Positions 26,624-37,481 of a stretch of DNA of 55,830 nucleotides are shown in pieces. Under the pieces are notes generated by a model that had not been told where the DNA came from, did no database searches, and saw nothing but the letters and a program-made list of their open reading frames with translations. The first letter of the stretch is position 1. Every line of letters starts with the position of its first letter. The translations under genes were made by a program, and so were the position numbers. The stretch is from an uncultured Flavobacteriaceae bacterium (GTDB lineage: Bacteria > Bacteroidota > Bacteroidia > Flavobacteriales > Flavobacteriaceae). The stretch covers positions 1 to 55,830 of the forward strand of contig CALGLR010000045.1 of NCBI GenBank assembly GCA_937959395.1, given 5' to 3'.

Positions 26624-26714
26624 TGTCGTTCTGAACTTGTTTCAGAATCCCATATAAATAATTTATAAAGAAACACTCTACCTAATGTGACTCTGAAACA
26701 AGTTCAGGATGACG
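26624..26714. repeat. second REP-like palindrome
   Basis: The arms around 26624-26649 and 26689-26714 are inverted copies with core TCTGAACTTGTTTCAGA-type sequence (here CTGAACTTGTTTCAGA on the left) and a 39-nt loop. This motif is widespread between flavobacterial genes. It lies between convergent genes and could act as a bidirectional terminator. Confidence 0.75.
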
Positions 26715-26773
26715 TAAGATTGTGATAATGGACTATAAAAGTGAAGAATAATTAATTGAACTCAAGTTTGTAA

Positions 26774-27901
26774 TCAGCGACATATTTCTTCTATAAGCCA
26801 AAGATAATCTTCGCGACGGTTTACAAAATCGCGATTAGAAATGTCAATAATCTTAATATTTAATGTGGTTTGGCTTTTTAAGAAGTTGAGGTAACCCGTG
26901 TTTATTTTTTCTAGGTATTCATTTTCTATACGCGCTTCATAATCGCGGCCACGCTTTTTAATGTTTGCTTGTAATTGTTCTGTGTTTTGATATAAATAAA
27001 CATATAAATCTGGAGAGACGATATCTTTATACATTACAAAAAATAGTTTCCGATAGAGTTTAAATTCATCAGGATTTAATGTTATTCTTGAAAAAACGAG
27101 AGATTTAAAAATATCGTAATCACTCACTATAAAATCTTTAAAAAGATCTAACTGAGCTAAATCGTCACTAATTTGTTGGTAACGATCTACGAGAAAAGAC
27201 ATTTCTAAAGTAAAGGCATGTTGCTCGGGGTTTTCGTAAAATTTAGAAAGAAATGGGTTTTCTGCAAAGCGTTCCAAGATGAGTTTGGCATTAAAATCTT
27301 GAGCAATTTTGTTTGCTAAACTTGTTTTTCCTGCTCCTATATTTCCTTCAATCGCAATATGATTGTATTTAGAAAACGGGTATGATTTCGTTGGGTTTTT
27401 TAACCAAATGTTAAGCGATTCAGCAATGCTTTGGTCTTCACATTCTTCTAATAGATTAGAAATGGTTTTGTTTAATTTTGGGTGAACGAATTTAGGAACG
27501 ATATCGTTTAGCGGTTGTAATACGAATTGGCGTTTATGTGCTTCAGGATGTGGAACAATTAGTTTTTCTGTTTGGATATGGTTTTCAGCATAAAAAATAA
27601 GATCTAAATCTATTATTCTAGATTCATACCCGTTAGATTTTGAGCGTTCTCTCCCTAATTGTTTTTCGATTGCTAATAAATGATCTAAAAGTACTTCGGC
27701 TTGTAAATTTGTAGAAACAGTTATACAAGTGTTTAAAAAAGAGTCACCTTCAAAACCTAATGCTTCTGTTTTATAAACTTTGCCAATTGAGATAATAGTC
27801 CCAACAGTTTTAAAAATGGCATCGATTGCATTTTGTAAATTTTTAAACTTATCGCCTTTATTGCTGCCTATGGCTATATGTGTAGTTTGGAGTGCTTTCA
27901 T
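26774..27901 (-). CDS. folK: FolK-deoxynucleoside kinase fusion
   Basis: The protein joins two enzymes. Residues about 1-150 (counting from the ATG at 27901) are HPPK/FolK: HIAIGSNKGDKFKNL, then GRERSKSNGYESRIIDLDLIFY and PHPEAHKRQFVLQPL. This makes the pyrophosphorylated pterin for folate synthesis. Residues about 175-375 are a deoxynucleoside kinase: P-loop IEGNIGAGKTSLA, the ERFAENPFLSKFY segment and the DRY motif in LVDRYQQ. Such fusions are common in Bacteroidota. The frame extends 10 codons further upstream, but those residues are hydrophobic and precede the family start, so the ATG at 27901 is preferred. Confidence 0.9.
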   Translation of the reverse strand: MKALQTTHIAIGSNKGDKFKNLQNAIDAIFKTVGTIISIGKVYKTEALGFEGDSFLNTCITVSTNLQAEVLLDHLLAIEKQLGRERSKSNGYESRIIDLDLIFYAENHIQTEKLIVPHPEAHKRQFVLQPLNDIVPKFVHPKLNKTISNLLEECEDQSIAESLNIWLKNPTKSYPFSKYNHIAIEGNIGAGKTSLANKIAQDFNAKLILERFAENPFLSKFYENPEQHAFTLEMSFLVDRYQQISDDLAQLDLFKDFIVSDYDIFKSLVFSRITLNPDEFKLYRKLFFVMYKDIVSPDLYVYLYQNTEQLQANIKKRGRDYEARIENEYLEKINTGYLNFLKSQTTLNIKIIDISNRDFVNRREDYLWLIEEICR

Positions 27902-28131
27902 AATACTTAGCAAAATAATAAAAAGAAACACACTTATTCTTATATTTATACCATTTCTATTAAAGATTTTACTGTAAAAGAAAATGATGATTTTTTTCTT
28001 TATATGATATATAAAAATAAAGCATAGTTTGATCTATGGTTTGTTTTTCTATTGAAATAGAAAGGAAAAAAGAGCAATTTATTTCAGTAAAATTTTTATG
28101 AGATGGTATTGTTAACCTGTTAATAAGTTTT

Positions 28132-28839
28132 ATGACTGCAAAAGATAAATCATTGGCGCACAGAATATACTTGCTTTTAGCAGCATTGTTTATTACTTCG
28201 TTGGTGGTCTCTAACCTAATTTTTCAAAAATTTTTTTATTGGTATCCTTTTAATGTAGAAATTTTTGGAACAAAACTTTTTGAAATTTCGGTAGGAATCT
28301 TGCCCTATCCAATTACTTTTTTAATTACCGATTTAATAAGTGAAATTTATGGGAAGAAAATGGCAAATCAAGTTGTTATTACGGGTATTTTTGCTTCTCT
28401 TTTTTCATTATTAATTATTTACATAGCTAATATTGTTCCAGCAACAAATTGGTCTCCAGTAAATAATGAGCTATTTAATACTGTTTTTGGGAATACATTT
28501 GTAGCTGTATTTGCAAGTATGATGGCTTATCTTTTAGCACAATTTATAGACATTCAAATTTATCATTTTTGGAAACGTCTTACTAAAGGAAAACACCTTT
28601 GGTTAAGAAATAACTTTTCAACCTGGTTTTCTCAGTTTGTAGATACTTTTGCTGTTCTTTTTTTATTATGTTCATTTAATGTTATTCCGTGGGAAAGTTT
28701 TAAAGGGTTATTGTTAAGTGGTTTTTTATTCAAAGTTTTAGTCGCATTATTAGACACACCACTTTTATATATTACCGTTCATCTTTTTAGAAAGCGCTTT
28801 AATCTAAAAACTAATGAAGAATTACATTTATTTAACTAA
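28132..28839 (+). CDS. queuosine precursor transporter (VUT/YhhQ family)
   Basis: This 235-residue inner-membrane protein has six hydrophobic segments. Family signatures are FPYPITFLITDLISEIYGKK (here LPYPITFLITDLISEIYG, about 64-81), the Asp/Glu pair in that helix, AQFIDIQIYHFWKRLTKG and LWLRNNFSTWFSQFVDTFAVL. VUT proteins import queuosine precursors (preQ0/preQ1 or queuine). The length matches. It stands alone in its transcript. Confidence 0.88.
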   Translation: MTAKDKSLAHRIYLLLAALFITSLVVSNLIFQKFFYWYPFNVEIFGTKLFEISVGILPYPITFLITDLISEIYGKKMANQVVITGIFASLFSLLIIYIANIVPATNWSPVNNELFNTVFGNTFVAVFASMMAYLLAQFIDIQIYHFWKRLTKGKHLWLRNNFSTWFSQFVDTFAVLFLLCSFNVIPWESFKGLLLSGFLFKVLVALLDTPLLYITVHLFRKRFNLKTNEELHLFN

Positions 28840-28988
28840 TACTAAATTTATATTAAATAGCTTTGATAGCTAAACAATTTATTTAGCTTTAGTTAACTAA
28901 AACTTTTAATATAAATTTTACGTAAATAAAACAAAACGTAATAAAATAGATTTCTACTAGAATTACAGAAATTAAAAAGTAAATTTTC

Positions 28989-31676
28989 ATGAAGAAAGCA
29001 CTAAAAATATTTGGAATTACGATCCTAATTTTACTAATCGTACTTATTGCTAGTCCGTTTATATTTCAGAGTCAAATTAAAGATATGGTTCGAGATTTAG
29101 TAAATAAAAATGTAAATGCTAAAGTAGAATTTGATGATGTGAACTTAAGTTTTTTAAGTAGCTTTCCTCAAGCAAATGTGACTATAGATAATCTAAAAAT
29201 AACCAATTTTGCACCGTTTAAAGATGAAACACTTGCTGCTATAAAGGAAGTGTCCTTAGACATGTCAGTCAAAGAATTATTTAAAAATCAAAATGACGAT
29301 CCAATAATTATTAACGCCATAAATCTCGATGAGGCTATGGTGACCTTAAAAACCAACACTAAAGGAGATACTAATTTTGATATTGCAAAAGAAACTGAAA
29401 ATGTAGACCCTTCAAAAGGAGAATCTGGTGGTTTTGGAATAGACATTGAAAACTATGCGATTAATAATAGTGCTTTAACTTATATAGATGAAGCAGCAAA
29501 AATGCAAGTTTATGTTACCGAATTAAACCATTCTGGTAAAGGAAGTTTCTCAGATACCGTTTCTCAATTAGATACTAAAACCAATACGCGAGTAACAGTT
29601 ATATCAGACAGTACAGAATACTTAAGTAATAACGAAATAAAGTTAGACGCTATAATCGATTTAGATTTACCAAACAGTAAATATACTTTTAAAGATAATA
29701 AAGCATTTATTAATCAACTACCATTAGAGTTTCATGGTTTTGTTCAATTATTAGAAGAAGGACAAGATGTAGATATTACATTTGAAAATCCTGGTGCAAG
29801 TTTTAAAGACTTTTTAGCAGTAATTCCTAAGCAATATTCTAAAAGTATCGAAGGTGTTGAAACTACAGGTAATTTTAATGTAAAAGGAAGAGTTAAAGGG
29901 AAAGTGACAGAGACTACCATTCCAACATTAGATATTAATTTAAACTCAGAAAACGCGTCTTTTAAGTATCCAGATTTACCAAAGCGTGTAGAGAATATTT
30001 CTATTAATGCTACTGTGAAAAACACTACAGGAAAAACAGATGATACCTACGTCGATTTAAAAACGCTTAATTTTAAAATAGATGACGATATTTTTAAGTC
30101 TAATGCAACCATTAAGAACTTAACAAAGAACATGCTTGTAGATGCTAATTTAGATGGTGTTTTAAACTTAGCGAATATTTCTAAAGCCTATCCTGTAGAT
30201 CTTGAAAATGAGTTAAGCGGTATATTAAAAGCTAAGCTTAATACGCATTTTGATATGGATGCTATAGATACAAATGCATACGAACGCATTAAAAACAATG
30301 GTAATGTTGCAATAAGCGATTTTAAATTTTCTTCGGAAGACATTGTAAATCCTATTCATATTTCTAATGCAGAAATCGATTTCAAACCGGGAACTATATC
30401 TTTAAACCAATTTCAAGCAAAAACGGGTAAAAGTGATATTAACGCAACAGGAACCATTAATGGTTTATTAGGATTTTTATTAAGTGATAAAAAACTAAAA
30501 GGGGATTTCGATGTGAAGTCTGAAAACTTTGTGGTTAGTGATTTTATGGTAGAAGGCGGATCTGAACAACCCGTAAACCAAAGTACAGAACCAGAAAACG
30601 CATTGAAAATTCCTGCATTTTTAGATTGTACAATGCGAGCAGATGCAAAGAAAGTATTATATGATGATTTAACTTTAACTAATGTAAAAGGTCAATTAGC
30701 AATAAAAGATGAAAAAGCGTACTTAAAAGACATGTCTTCAAATCTTTTTGATGGTACTATTAATATGAATGGTATTGTAGATACTAAAACAGAAACGCCA
30801 AAATTTGATATGGATCTTGGAATAGATCAGTTTGATATTTCAAAATCTTTTAAAGGTTTAGATATGCTTCGTGCTTTAGCTCCAATCGCAAATGGAATGG
30901 AAGGGAAGTTAAATAGTAAAATAGGGTTGTCAGGAACATTAGGAGACGATTTCACACCAGTTTTAAATAGTGTTTCTGGAGATGCATTGGCAGAGCTATT
31001 AACGTCGGAATACAAACCAAAAAACCAAGCTTTAGTTTCTGCATTAGCTGGTAAATTAGATTTTTTAGATTTTAGTAAATTAGATTTAAAAGATCTTAAA
31101 ACAAAATTAGCTTTTAAAGACGGAAAGGTAAGTGTAGCGCCTTTCGATATTAAGTATAATGATATCGCTATTACTGTAGATGGTTCTCATACGTTTAATA
31201 ATGTAATGAATTATAAAGCCGTTTTAAATGTACCAGCTAAATACTTAGGAAGCGAAGTAAACCGATTGATAGGGAAAATAAACGATAGCGAGGTAAACAA
31301 CATTAAAATACCTATTACAGCAAATCTTACAGGATCGTTTACGAGTCCTAATGTAAAAACAGATTTAAGTAGCGGTGTAACCAATTTAACGAAGCAATTG
31401 GTTGAGATTCAAAAACAAAAATTATTAAATAAAGGAAAAGACAAAATTACCGATATCCTTGGCGGTATTACTGGAGGAAATAAACCAAAAGATTCAACAC
31501 AAACCACATCAGAAACAGCTGGAGGTATTCTTGGAGGTGTTCTTGGTGGTGTGTTAAATGGCGGTAATAAAAAGGCTGATTCTACCAAGACAGATACTAC
31601 TAAAACGAAGCCAGATGTTATAAAAGATGTTTTAGGAGGGATTTTCGGTAAGAAGAAGAAAAAGAAAGATAATTAA
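28989..31676 (+). CDS. AsmA-family envelope protein
   Basis: This 895-residue protein has one N-terminal TM (residues 7-28), then a long periplasmic region of repeated beta strands with the AsmA start (KDMVRDLVNKNVNAKVEFDDVNLSFLSSFP). AsmA-like proteins are groove-shaped lipid conduits between inner and outer membranes; that role is inferred from the family. The C-terminus (815-895) is low-complexity, with Gly-rich GGILGG repeats and Lys/Thr tracts. Monocistronic. Confidence 0.8.
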   Translation: MKKALKIFGITILILLIVLIASPFIFQSQIKDMVRDLVNKNVNAKVEFDDVNLSFLSSFPQANVTIDNLKITNFAPFKDETLAAIKEVSLDMSVKELFKNQNDDPIIINAINLDEAMVTLKTNTKGDTNFDIAKETENVDPSKGESGGFGIDIENYAINNSALTYIDEAAKMQVYVTELNHSGKGSFSDTVSQLDTKTNTRVTVISDSTEYLSNNEIKLDAIIDLDLPNSKYTFKDNKAFINQLPLEFHGFVQLLEEGQDVDITFENPGASFKDFLAVIPKQYSKSIEGVETTGNFNVKGRVKGKVTETTIPTLDINLNSENASFKYPDLPKRVENISINATVKNTTGKTDDTYVDLKTLNFKIDDDIFKSNATIKNLTKNMLVDANLDGVLNLANISKAYPVDLENELSGILKAKLNTHFDMDAIDTNAYERIKNNGNVAISDFKFSSEDIVNPIHISNAEIDFKPGTISLNQFQAKTGKSDINATGTINGLLGFLLSDKKLKGDFDVKSENFVVSDFMVEGGSEQPVNQSTEPENALKIPAFLDCTMRADAKKVLYDDLTLTNVKGQLAIKDEKAYLKDMSSNLFDGTINMNGIVDTKTETPKFDMDLGIDQFDISKSFKGLDMLRALAPIANGMEGKLNSKIGLSGTLGDDFTPVLNSVSGDALAELLTSEYKPKNQALVSALAGKLDFLDFSKLDLKDLKTKLAFKDGKVSVAPFDIKYNDIAITVDGSHTFNNVMNYKAVLNVPAKYLGSEVNRLIGKINDSEVNNIKIPITANLTGSFTSPNVKTDLSSGVTNLTKQLVEIQKQKLLNKGKDKITDILGGITGGNKPKDSTQTTSETAGGILGGVLGGVLNGGNKKADSTKTDTTKTKPDVIKDVLGGIFGKKKKKKDN

Positions 31677-31687
31677 CACTAAAAGTA

Positions 31688-31719
31688 TTGTGGGAGTCGC
31701 AAATAAAATACTATCTTGC
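31688..31719 (+). promoter_or_regulatory. putative rpsU promoter
   Basis: TTG at 31688-31690 and TATCTTGC at 31712-31719 are spaced as the Bacteroidota -33 and -7 boxes; the -7 box deviates from TAnnTTTG at its last positions. It would give an rpsU leader of about 25 nt. Confidence 0.35.
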
Positions 31720-31749
31720 GCCCCTATTTAGAAAAGAAACTATTTTACC

Positions 31750-31944
31750 ATGATTAAAATTGAAATTAAAGAAGGTGAAAACATTGAAAGAGCCTTAAAG
31801 CGCTATAAGCGTAAGCATAGAAACGTTAAGACTATGCAAAACTTAAGAGAAAAGCAATATTTTACTAAGCCGTCTGTAGTAAAAAGACGTCAAGTTCAAA
31901 AAGCTTCTTACATCCAAGGATTAAGAGACGCAGAAGATATATAG
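31750..31944 (+). CDS. rpsU: 30S ribosomal protein S21
   Basis: The 64-residue basic protein has the bS21 pattern: IEIKEGENIERALKRYKRKHR, then NLREKQYFTKPSVVKRRQ. In Bacteroidota bS21 takes part in the special handling of the anti-Shine-Dalgarno end of 16S rRNA, which fits the lack of SD sites here. A strong terminator follows. Confidence 0.97.
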   Translation: MIKIEIKEGENIERALKRYKRKHRNVKTMQNLREKQYFTKPSVVKRRQVQKASYIQGLRDAEDI

Positions 31945-31967
31945 ACTATTTATTTTTATAAATATTT

Positions 31968-32004
31968 TAAAACCACATTCTATTTTTATAGTTTGTGGTT
32001 TTTT
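31968..32004 (+). terminator. rho-independent terminator of rpsU
   Basis: AAAACCACA and TGTGGTTTTTT pair around a loop of about 17 nt, followed by a T-run. Confidence 0.8.
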
Positions 32005-32051
32005 CGTGTTTAATATTGAAGGGTTAGAGTACTCTAATTACTTATATTTCT

Positions 32052-32393
32052 TTAAATGATATCTACAACTTTCTCTAAGATATAATGCGTTACACCAACA
32101 ATAGTAGTAATGATAATAATGGTGATAAAACGAATTAATCTTGGTCTACTATTGTTCTCTAACTTCTTTTTGAGATAAAAAATATCAAAGAGAATATAGA
32201 GCACAGCGACAATAGCTCCAATTATTGATCCTACATAAAGTAAGACTAAATCGTGAATCCCATCAAATATTTTCATAAAACCCTTAGAAGGTTTCGGTTT
32301 TGGGCCTAAAACGATGCGCATATAAATAAAGGAAGATAGTAGCGCAATTAAGGACCAGAAGATATAGTTAAATAGTCTTTTTAGGAGCTTCAT
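32052..32393 (-). CDS. small membrane protein, member of immunity-like row
   Basis: This protein of about 113 residues has three TM segments. I prefer the ATG at 32393 (MKLLKRLFNYIFW) over the longer frame from 32429, because the four related genes upstream also begin just before TM1. Its plan, a helix pair with small residues (IIGAIVAVLYILFDIF), a basic stretch (YLKKKLENNSRPRLIR) and a last TM, matches that of the genes at 32531, 32851, 33208 and 34582. It is the last gene of the leftward block behind the lipase effector. An immunity role is inferred. Confidence 0.6.
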   Translation of the reverse strand: MKLLKRLFNYIFWSLIALLSSFIYMRIVLGPKPKPSKGFMKIFDGIHDLVLLYVGSIIGAIVAVLYILFDIFYLKKKLENNSRPRLIRFITIIIITTIVGVTHYILEKVVDII

Positions 32394-32530
32394 TAAATGT
32401 TTTTGGCTAAGATAAGCAATATGCTTCAAGCCCCTATTTTATTGGCGTAAAGGTTCGATTGCGAAGCTATTATAAAAACAGAGGTTACTTTTTAAATTGA
32501 ATCTGAATATTACTAAATTAGCATCAATTT

Positions 32531-32845
32531 TCAAAAGTATTTTTTTTCAATAAATGAAATTAATAATACGATAAGAATCACTAGTATTAGTCTAGAAACT
32601 AAAAGAACATATTTATTATTTATTTTAGATCTAAACGTAAAATAATCAATTAGTAAAAATAGTATAGCCCCTTGGAGTCCAAGAATAGGTCCAGCGACTA
32701 AAACAGCGATACTATCTCCCCAACCCCATAGTGGCCCATAATTTTTTGAGGAACTACTAGGTAGGGTAAGAATGTATTGATGGATCATTGAAAATAATAT
32801 ATTTACTAATGTCCAGGATAGTATCCAAATGCTGTTTTTTTTCAT
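32531..32845 (-). CDS. small membrane protein of immunity-like row
   Basis: 104 residues with three or four TM segments (about 7-25, 46-68, 80-100). It shares the general plan of its neighbours: TM with GLQGAILFLLIDYF, then a basic/polar stretch (FRSKINNKY) and a final TM starting with SRLILV. The gap to the next gene upstream is only 5 bp, so they are cotranscribed. No catalytic motif. Confidence 0.6.
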   Translation of the reverse strand: MKKNSIWILSWTLVNILFSMIHQYILTLPSSSSKNYGPLWGWGDSIAVLVAGPILGLQGAILFLLIDYFTFRSKINNKYVLLVSRLILVILIVLLISFIEKKYF

Positions 32846-32850
32846 ACTAC

Positions 32851-33180
32851 TTAAACCAATTTAAAATAATACTTAATGTCATGAACTAGATCAGGTATAA
32901 ACATTGCGAAGCATACCAAAGTAAAAATCAAAGTATAGACCAATATTCTTATTAAATAGAACTTCTTTTTGTCTTCATGATTCTTAAGTAAGTACCTATT
33001 AGTTATTAAAAAAATAACCGCAGTAATAAAGCCAACTAAAGGGGGGATTGTAAGCATTCCTATAACAGCTAAAGCCCTAAGGAATGAAGGAGCGTCTTCA
33101 AAAAAGAAGAAATAAGCTATAAAAAAAGAAAACAGCATTGAAGTAATTATGAATAGTATATTCTTAAGTGCTTTTTTCAT
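32851..33180 (-). CDS. small membrane protein, paralogue of the 33208 gene
   Basis: 109 residues with three or four TM segments. It is clearly related to the 33208-33537 product over its full length: both start MKKALK-ILF, share GF-T-V-FL--NR-LLK-H-DKKK and YLIR-LVY, and end with a DL---IK-YF motif. Such duplicated genes behind a T6SS effector often are immunity genes acquired against related toxins. Confidence 0.65.
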   Translation of the reverse strand: MKKALKNILFIITSMLFSFFIAYFFFFEDAPSFLRALAVIGMLTIPPLVGFITAVIFLITNRYLLKNHEDKKKFYLIRILVYTLIFTLVCFAMFIPDLVHDIKYYFKLV

Positions 33181-33207
33181 ACAATATATTTTGGCTTTTA
33201 CTATAAC

Positions 33208-33537
33208 TTAAATTAGTCCGAAATAGTCTTTAATCTCATAAATTAGATCAGATACAAACATTGATGAGCATACTAGAATTAAAATTATAAAGTAAACCAA
33301 AACTCTTATTAAATAGTGTTTTTTTTTGTCTAGGTGTTTTTTTAGTAAGAACCTATTAACTAATAAAAAACCTACCCCAGTAAAAAATCCTATCCAAGGT
33401 GTGGCTATCAATATTCCTGTAACTGCAATTGAATCAATCCAAGAAAGCTCTTTTCTATAAAAGTATAAGTAAACTAGAGCAAGAGGAAACAGCGTGGAAA
33501 TAAGAACGAATAAAATATATTTCAGGGCCTTTTTCAT
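33208..33537 (-). CDS. small membrane protein, paralogue of the 32851 gene
   Basis: 109 residues with three or four TM segments (about 8-26, 39-62, 79-98) and a basic loop LLKKHLDKKKHYLIR between the last two. The near match to 32851-33180 over the whole length shows a tandem duplication followed by divergence. It lies between the lipoprotein gene and that paralogue, in the same direction. Confidence 0.65.
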   Translation of the reverse strand: MKKALKYILFVLISTLFPLALVYLYFYRKELSWIDSIAVTGILIATPWIGFFTGVGFLLVNRFLLKKHLDKKKHYLIRVLVYFIILILVCSSMFVSDLIYEIKDYFGLI

Positions 33538-33602
33538 AATCTATCTCCTATATTCGGAAGTTTTTCTACAGGTCAACACTTCTTTAAACTTTTCTTAGTC
33601 CT

Positions 33603-34370
33603 TTAAAAGTTATCATCGTAACTTTTAAAACCCTCAAGAGCTGATTTTATCTCAACCGCATTTCGATAAAATAATCTGCTACCGGCCTTTAAATTCGGGT
33701 TTACTTTACCTCTTTCCTCTGTACTAAAATTTGCTCTTATACCCACTATTATTTCTGATGAGTCTTTTAGTTTCATCATATCAACACTATGACTGCCGCT
33801 CTTCTCGGTTATTTCATGGTAATAACCATGCATATTAGGGTAAATCGTTTTTTGATATTCTTTATATAGAATATCCTTTTGAATTTTTAATCTGGTTGGC
33901 GTGTATATATCTTCCCATTTTACTTCTAGTTTTTCATTTTTAGAAAAATTTTCGGGAATATTATAATTTAAATCTTGATAGTCTTTTCTTGGCTTAATAT
34001 ACGCTAAGGTGTGTCTTGAGCTATCCTCTAAAATAATTTCAAACAAATAATCTTCATTCTTTAAGAAGTTATCGTCTAATTCATATTGTGAGTAGGATAT
34101 GTAGAAATTAGATTTTCTTGTTACTAATTCAAAAGGTTGATTATTTAATAAAATGGTATTTTTGTTATTCATAAGGCCGCCATCTAGAGTTCTTAGATCA
34201 ATATTTGTAAGTCTGTCAGGATCGTTATCGTCACCTAAAAAGATATTAACTGAAATGTTTGCCAATCGCTCGTCTTTTTCAATGTTTGGTAAATACCAGT
34301 CCTTTTTCGTTTCTGTCGTATCACAACTTTGAATTCCTAGGAATAATAGCAGGATTTTGAAGTGTTTCAT
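33603..34370 (-). CDS. lipoprotein in T6SS effector block, possible immunity
   Basis: About 255 residues. The ATG at 34370 gives MKHFKILLLFLGIQSCDTTE, a lipoprotein signal with Cys at position 16; the frame could start at 34412 but that adds 14 residues before the signal. The mature part is acidic/basic mixed with beta-type strands (ISVNIFLGDDNDP, NFYISYSQYELDD). No family recognised. It lies within the leftward block behind the lipase-like effector, so it may protect the periplasmic face of the membrane. Confidence 0.6.
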   Translation of the reverse strand: MKHFKILLLFLGIQSCDTTETKKDWYLPNIEKDERLANISVNIFLGDDNDPDRLTNIDLRTLDGGLMNNKNTILLNNQPFELVTRKSNFYISYSQYELDDNFLKNEDYLFEIILEDSSRHTLAYIKPRKDYQDLNYNIPENFSKNEKLEVKWEDIYTPTRLKIQKDILYKEYQKTIYPNMHGYYHEITEKSGSHSVDMMKLKDSSEIIVGIRANFSTEERGKVNPNLKAGSRLFYRNAVEIKSALEGFKSYDDNF

Positions 34371-34581
34371 TGCTATAATTAGAGATTCATATAAATATTT
34401 CGATTTTACCATTAGTTTTTCAAGATTAACAAAGGTTAAAATGTGTTTTAATATCGAAGTTTATATCTTATGTAAACATTACCCAAGCCAGGATAAACAA
34501 AAATTTGAGATATAAACTTCTAATTGAACTGAATAAAGGATTATTTTGTTTTTAAATCCTTAAAAAGAAATAAAAGAATTA

Positions 34582-34908
34582 TCAATTATATTGAGCTGAA
34601 TGTGGCAATTTATTGTTGAAAATTGACTTTATTGGTTCAATTACGCCTTGATAACTAATTGTAAAGTCTATTATAATAGTTAGCACAAATACAAGTAAGA
34701 ATAAAGCTATTCTAACATACCATATCTTAGGTTTAGTTATTTTTTTCAAAAAATAATGTTCTATTAAGAGAAATATTGATCCTACTATTAATCCATGCTT
34801 GAGATCAATTATGAAAAAAATAAAAAGATTATTATTTGTAAGCCCCCAAAGTAAAATAACTAATAGAGTTGGTATTAAAAATGTTAAGAATTTATATTTT
34901 TTTTTCAA
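34582..34908 (-). CDS. small membrane protein, likely cognate immunity of the lipase effector
   Basis: 108 residues with three TM segments (about 8-24, 40-52, 63-85). It begins 2 bp after the lipase-like gene, the usual place of an immunity gene. Its last two TMs with a basic stretch between (FLKKITKPKIWYVRIAL) follow the same plan as the four small proteins further left. If the effector attacks phospholipids, membrane-embedded immunity is plausible. Confidence 0.65.
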   Translation of the reverse strand: MKKKYKFLTFLIPTLLVILLWGLTNNNLFIFFIIDLKHGLIVGSIFLLIEHYFLKKITKPKIWYVRIALFLLVFVLTIIIDFTISYQGVIEPIKSIFNNKLPHSAQYN

Positions 34909-34910
34909 AA

Positions 34911-36782
<1,872 letters not shown>

Positions 36783-36783
36783 T

Positions 36784-37470
36784 TTATTGTTGATTGATAA
36801 CGTCTAACTCTATTTGTTCTAAGTCGTTATTGATAACATAATTACTTAGTTTGTCGTTTTCTAACACTTGTCCGCCGTATTTGAAATCGTGAGATTTATC
36901 ATTTAAAGATATAGTAATACTATCACCTATACGATTTCTGGTTTCTATGTTTAGTATAATTTTTTCACCTGTTTTATATTCGTCTAGCTCATTGCCTTCA
37001 AGATCGGTAACAAAGTAACGGGTGAGTTCCTTTTCTGGTTCTGTTAATACAGTCTCTTCTATCTCAATAAATGGATTATCAGGATTCCAAGTTTCTTGAT
37101 GAATTACTTCACGGGTTTTCATAATCCCCCAGCCAATAGAGATATTCATATGGAGCGGGGTTTCACCAACGGAGTTAAAATCTTCAGAGAGCGAAAGTAT
37201 TTGCGCGTTGGCAAATTCCATTTTAAAGAGTTGGCTTAATCCATCTCTTTTATAGAATATAATTTCACCATTACATTTGTTGGTAGGCGATAACATGTTC
37301 TCATAAAAAAAGCTGTCGTCTCTTGTAGATTCTATACTAAAATTTAACCGTCCTCCAACTGTTTTACTAGTTGGGCGACCGCTTACATCAGAAAATCGAG
37401 AATACACTTGACTTGCGTTAAGAATATTTCGCTCTTCATCGTTTATTATTAGTTTGGCGAGAAAACTCAT
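36784..37470 (-). CDS. TssD/Hcp carrier with Ig-like C-terminal domain (lipase effector)
   Basis: 228 residues. Residues 1-130 are Hcp-like: AKLIINDEERNILNASQVYSRFSDVSGRPTSKTVGGRL (with the SGRPT..GG mark). Residues 150-228 are a beta-rich domain (RYFVTDLEGNELDEYKTGEKIILNIETRNRIGDSITISL). The effector gene follows after 1 bp, so this Hcp probably carries the lipase in or on the tube. The same Hcp-plus-beta-domain plan is seen in the mobile cassette at 14218 and in the metzincin fusion at 40617. Confidence 0.85.
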   Translation of the reverse strand: MSFLAKLIINDEERNILNASQVYSRFSDVSGRPTSKTVGGRLNFSIESTRDDSFFYENMLSPTNKCNGEIIFYKRDGLSQLFKMEFANAQILSLSEDFNSVGETPLHMNISIGWGIMKTREVIHQETWNPDNPFIEIEETVLTEPEKELTRYFVTDLEGNELDEYKTGEKIILNIETRNRIGDSITISLNDKSHDFKYGGQVLENDKLSNYVINNDLEQIELDVINQQ

Positions 37471-37481
37471 GAGTTATTTAG

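Noticed and set aside
27902-27931. Longer start for the FolK-dNK fusion
   Set aside because: The extra ten residues are hydrophobic and precede the first conserved FolK strand; ATG at 27901 follows the family.
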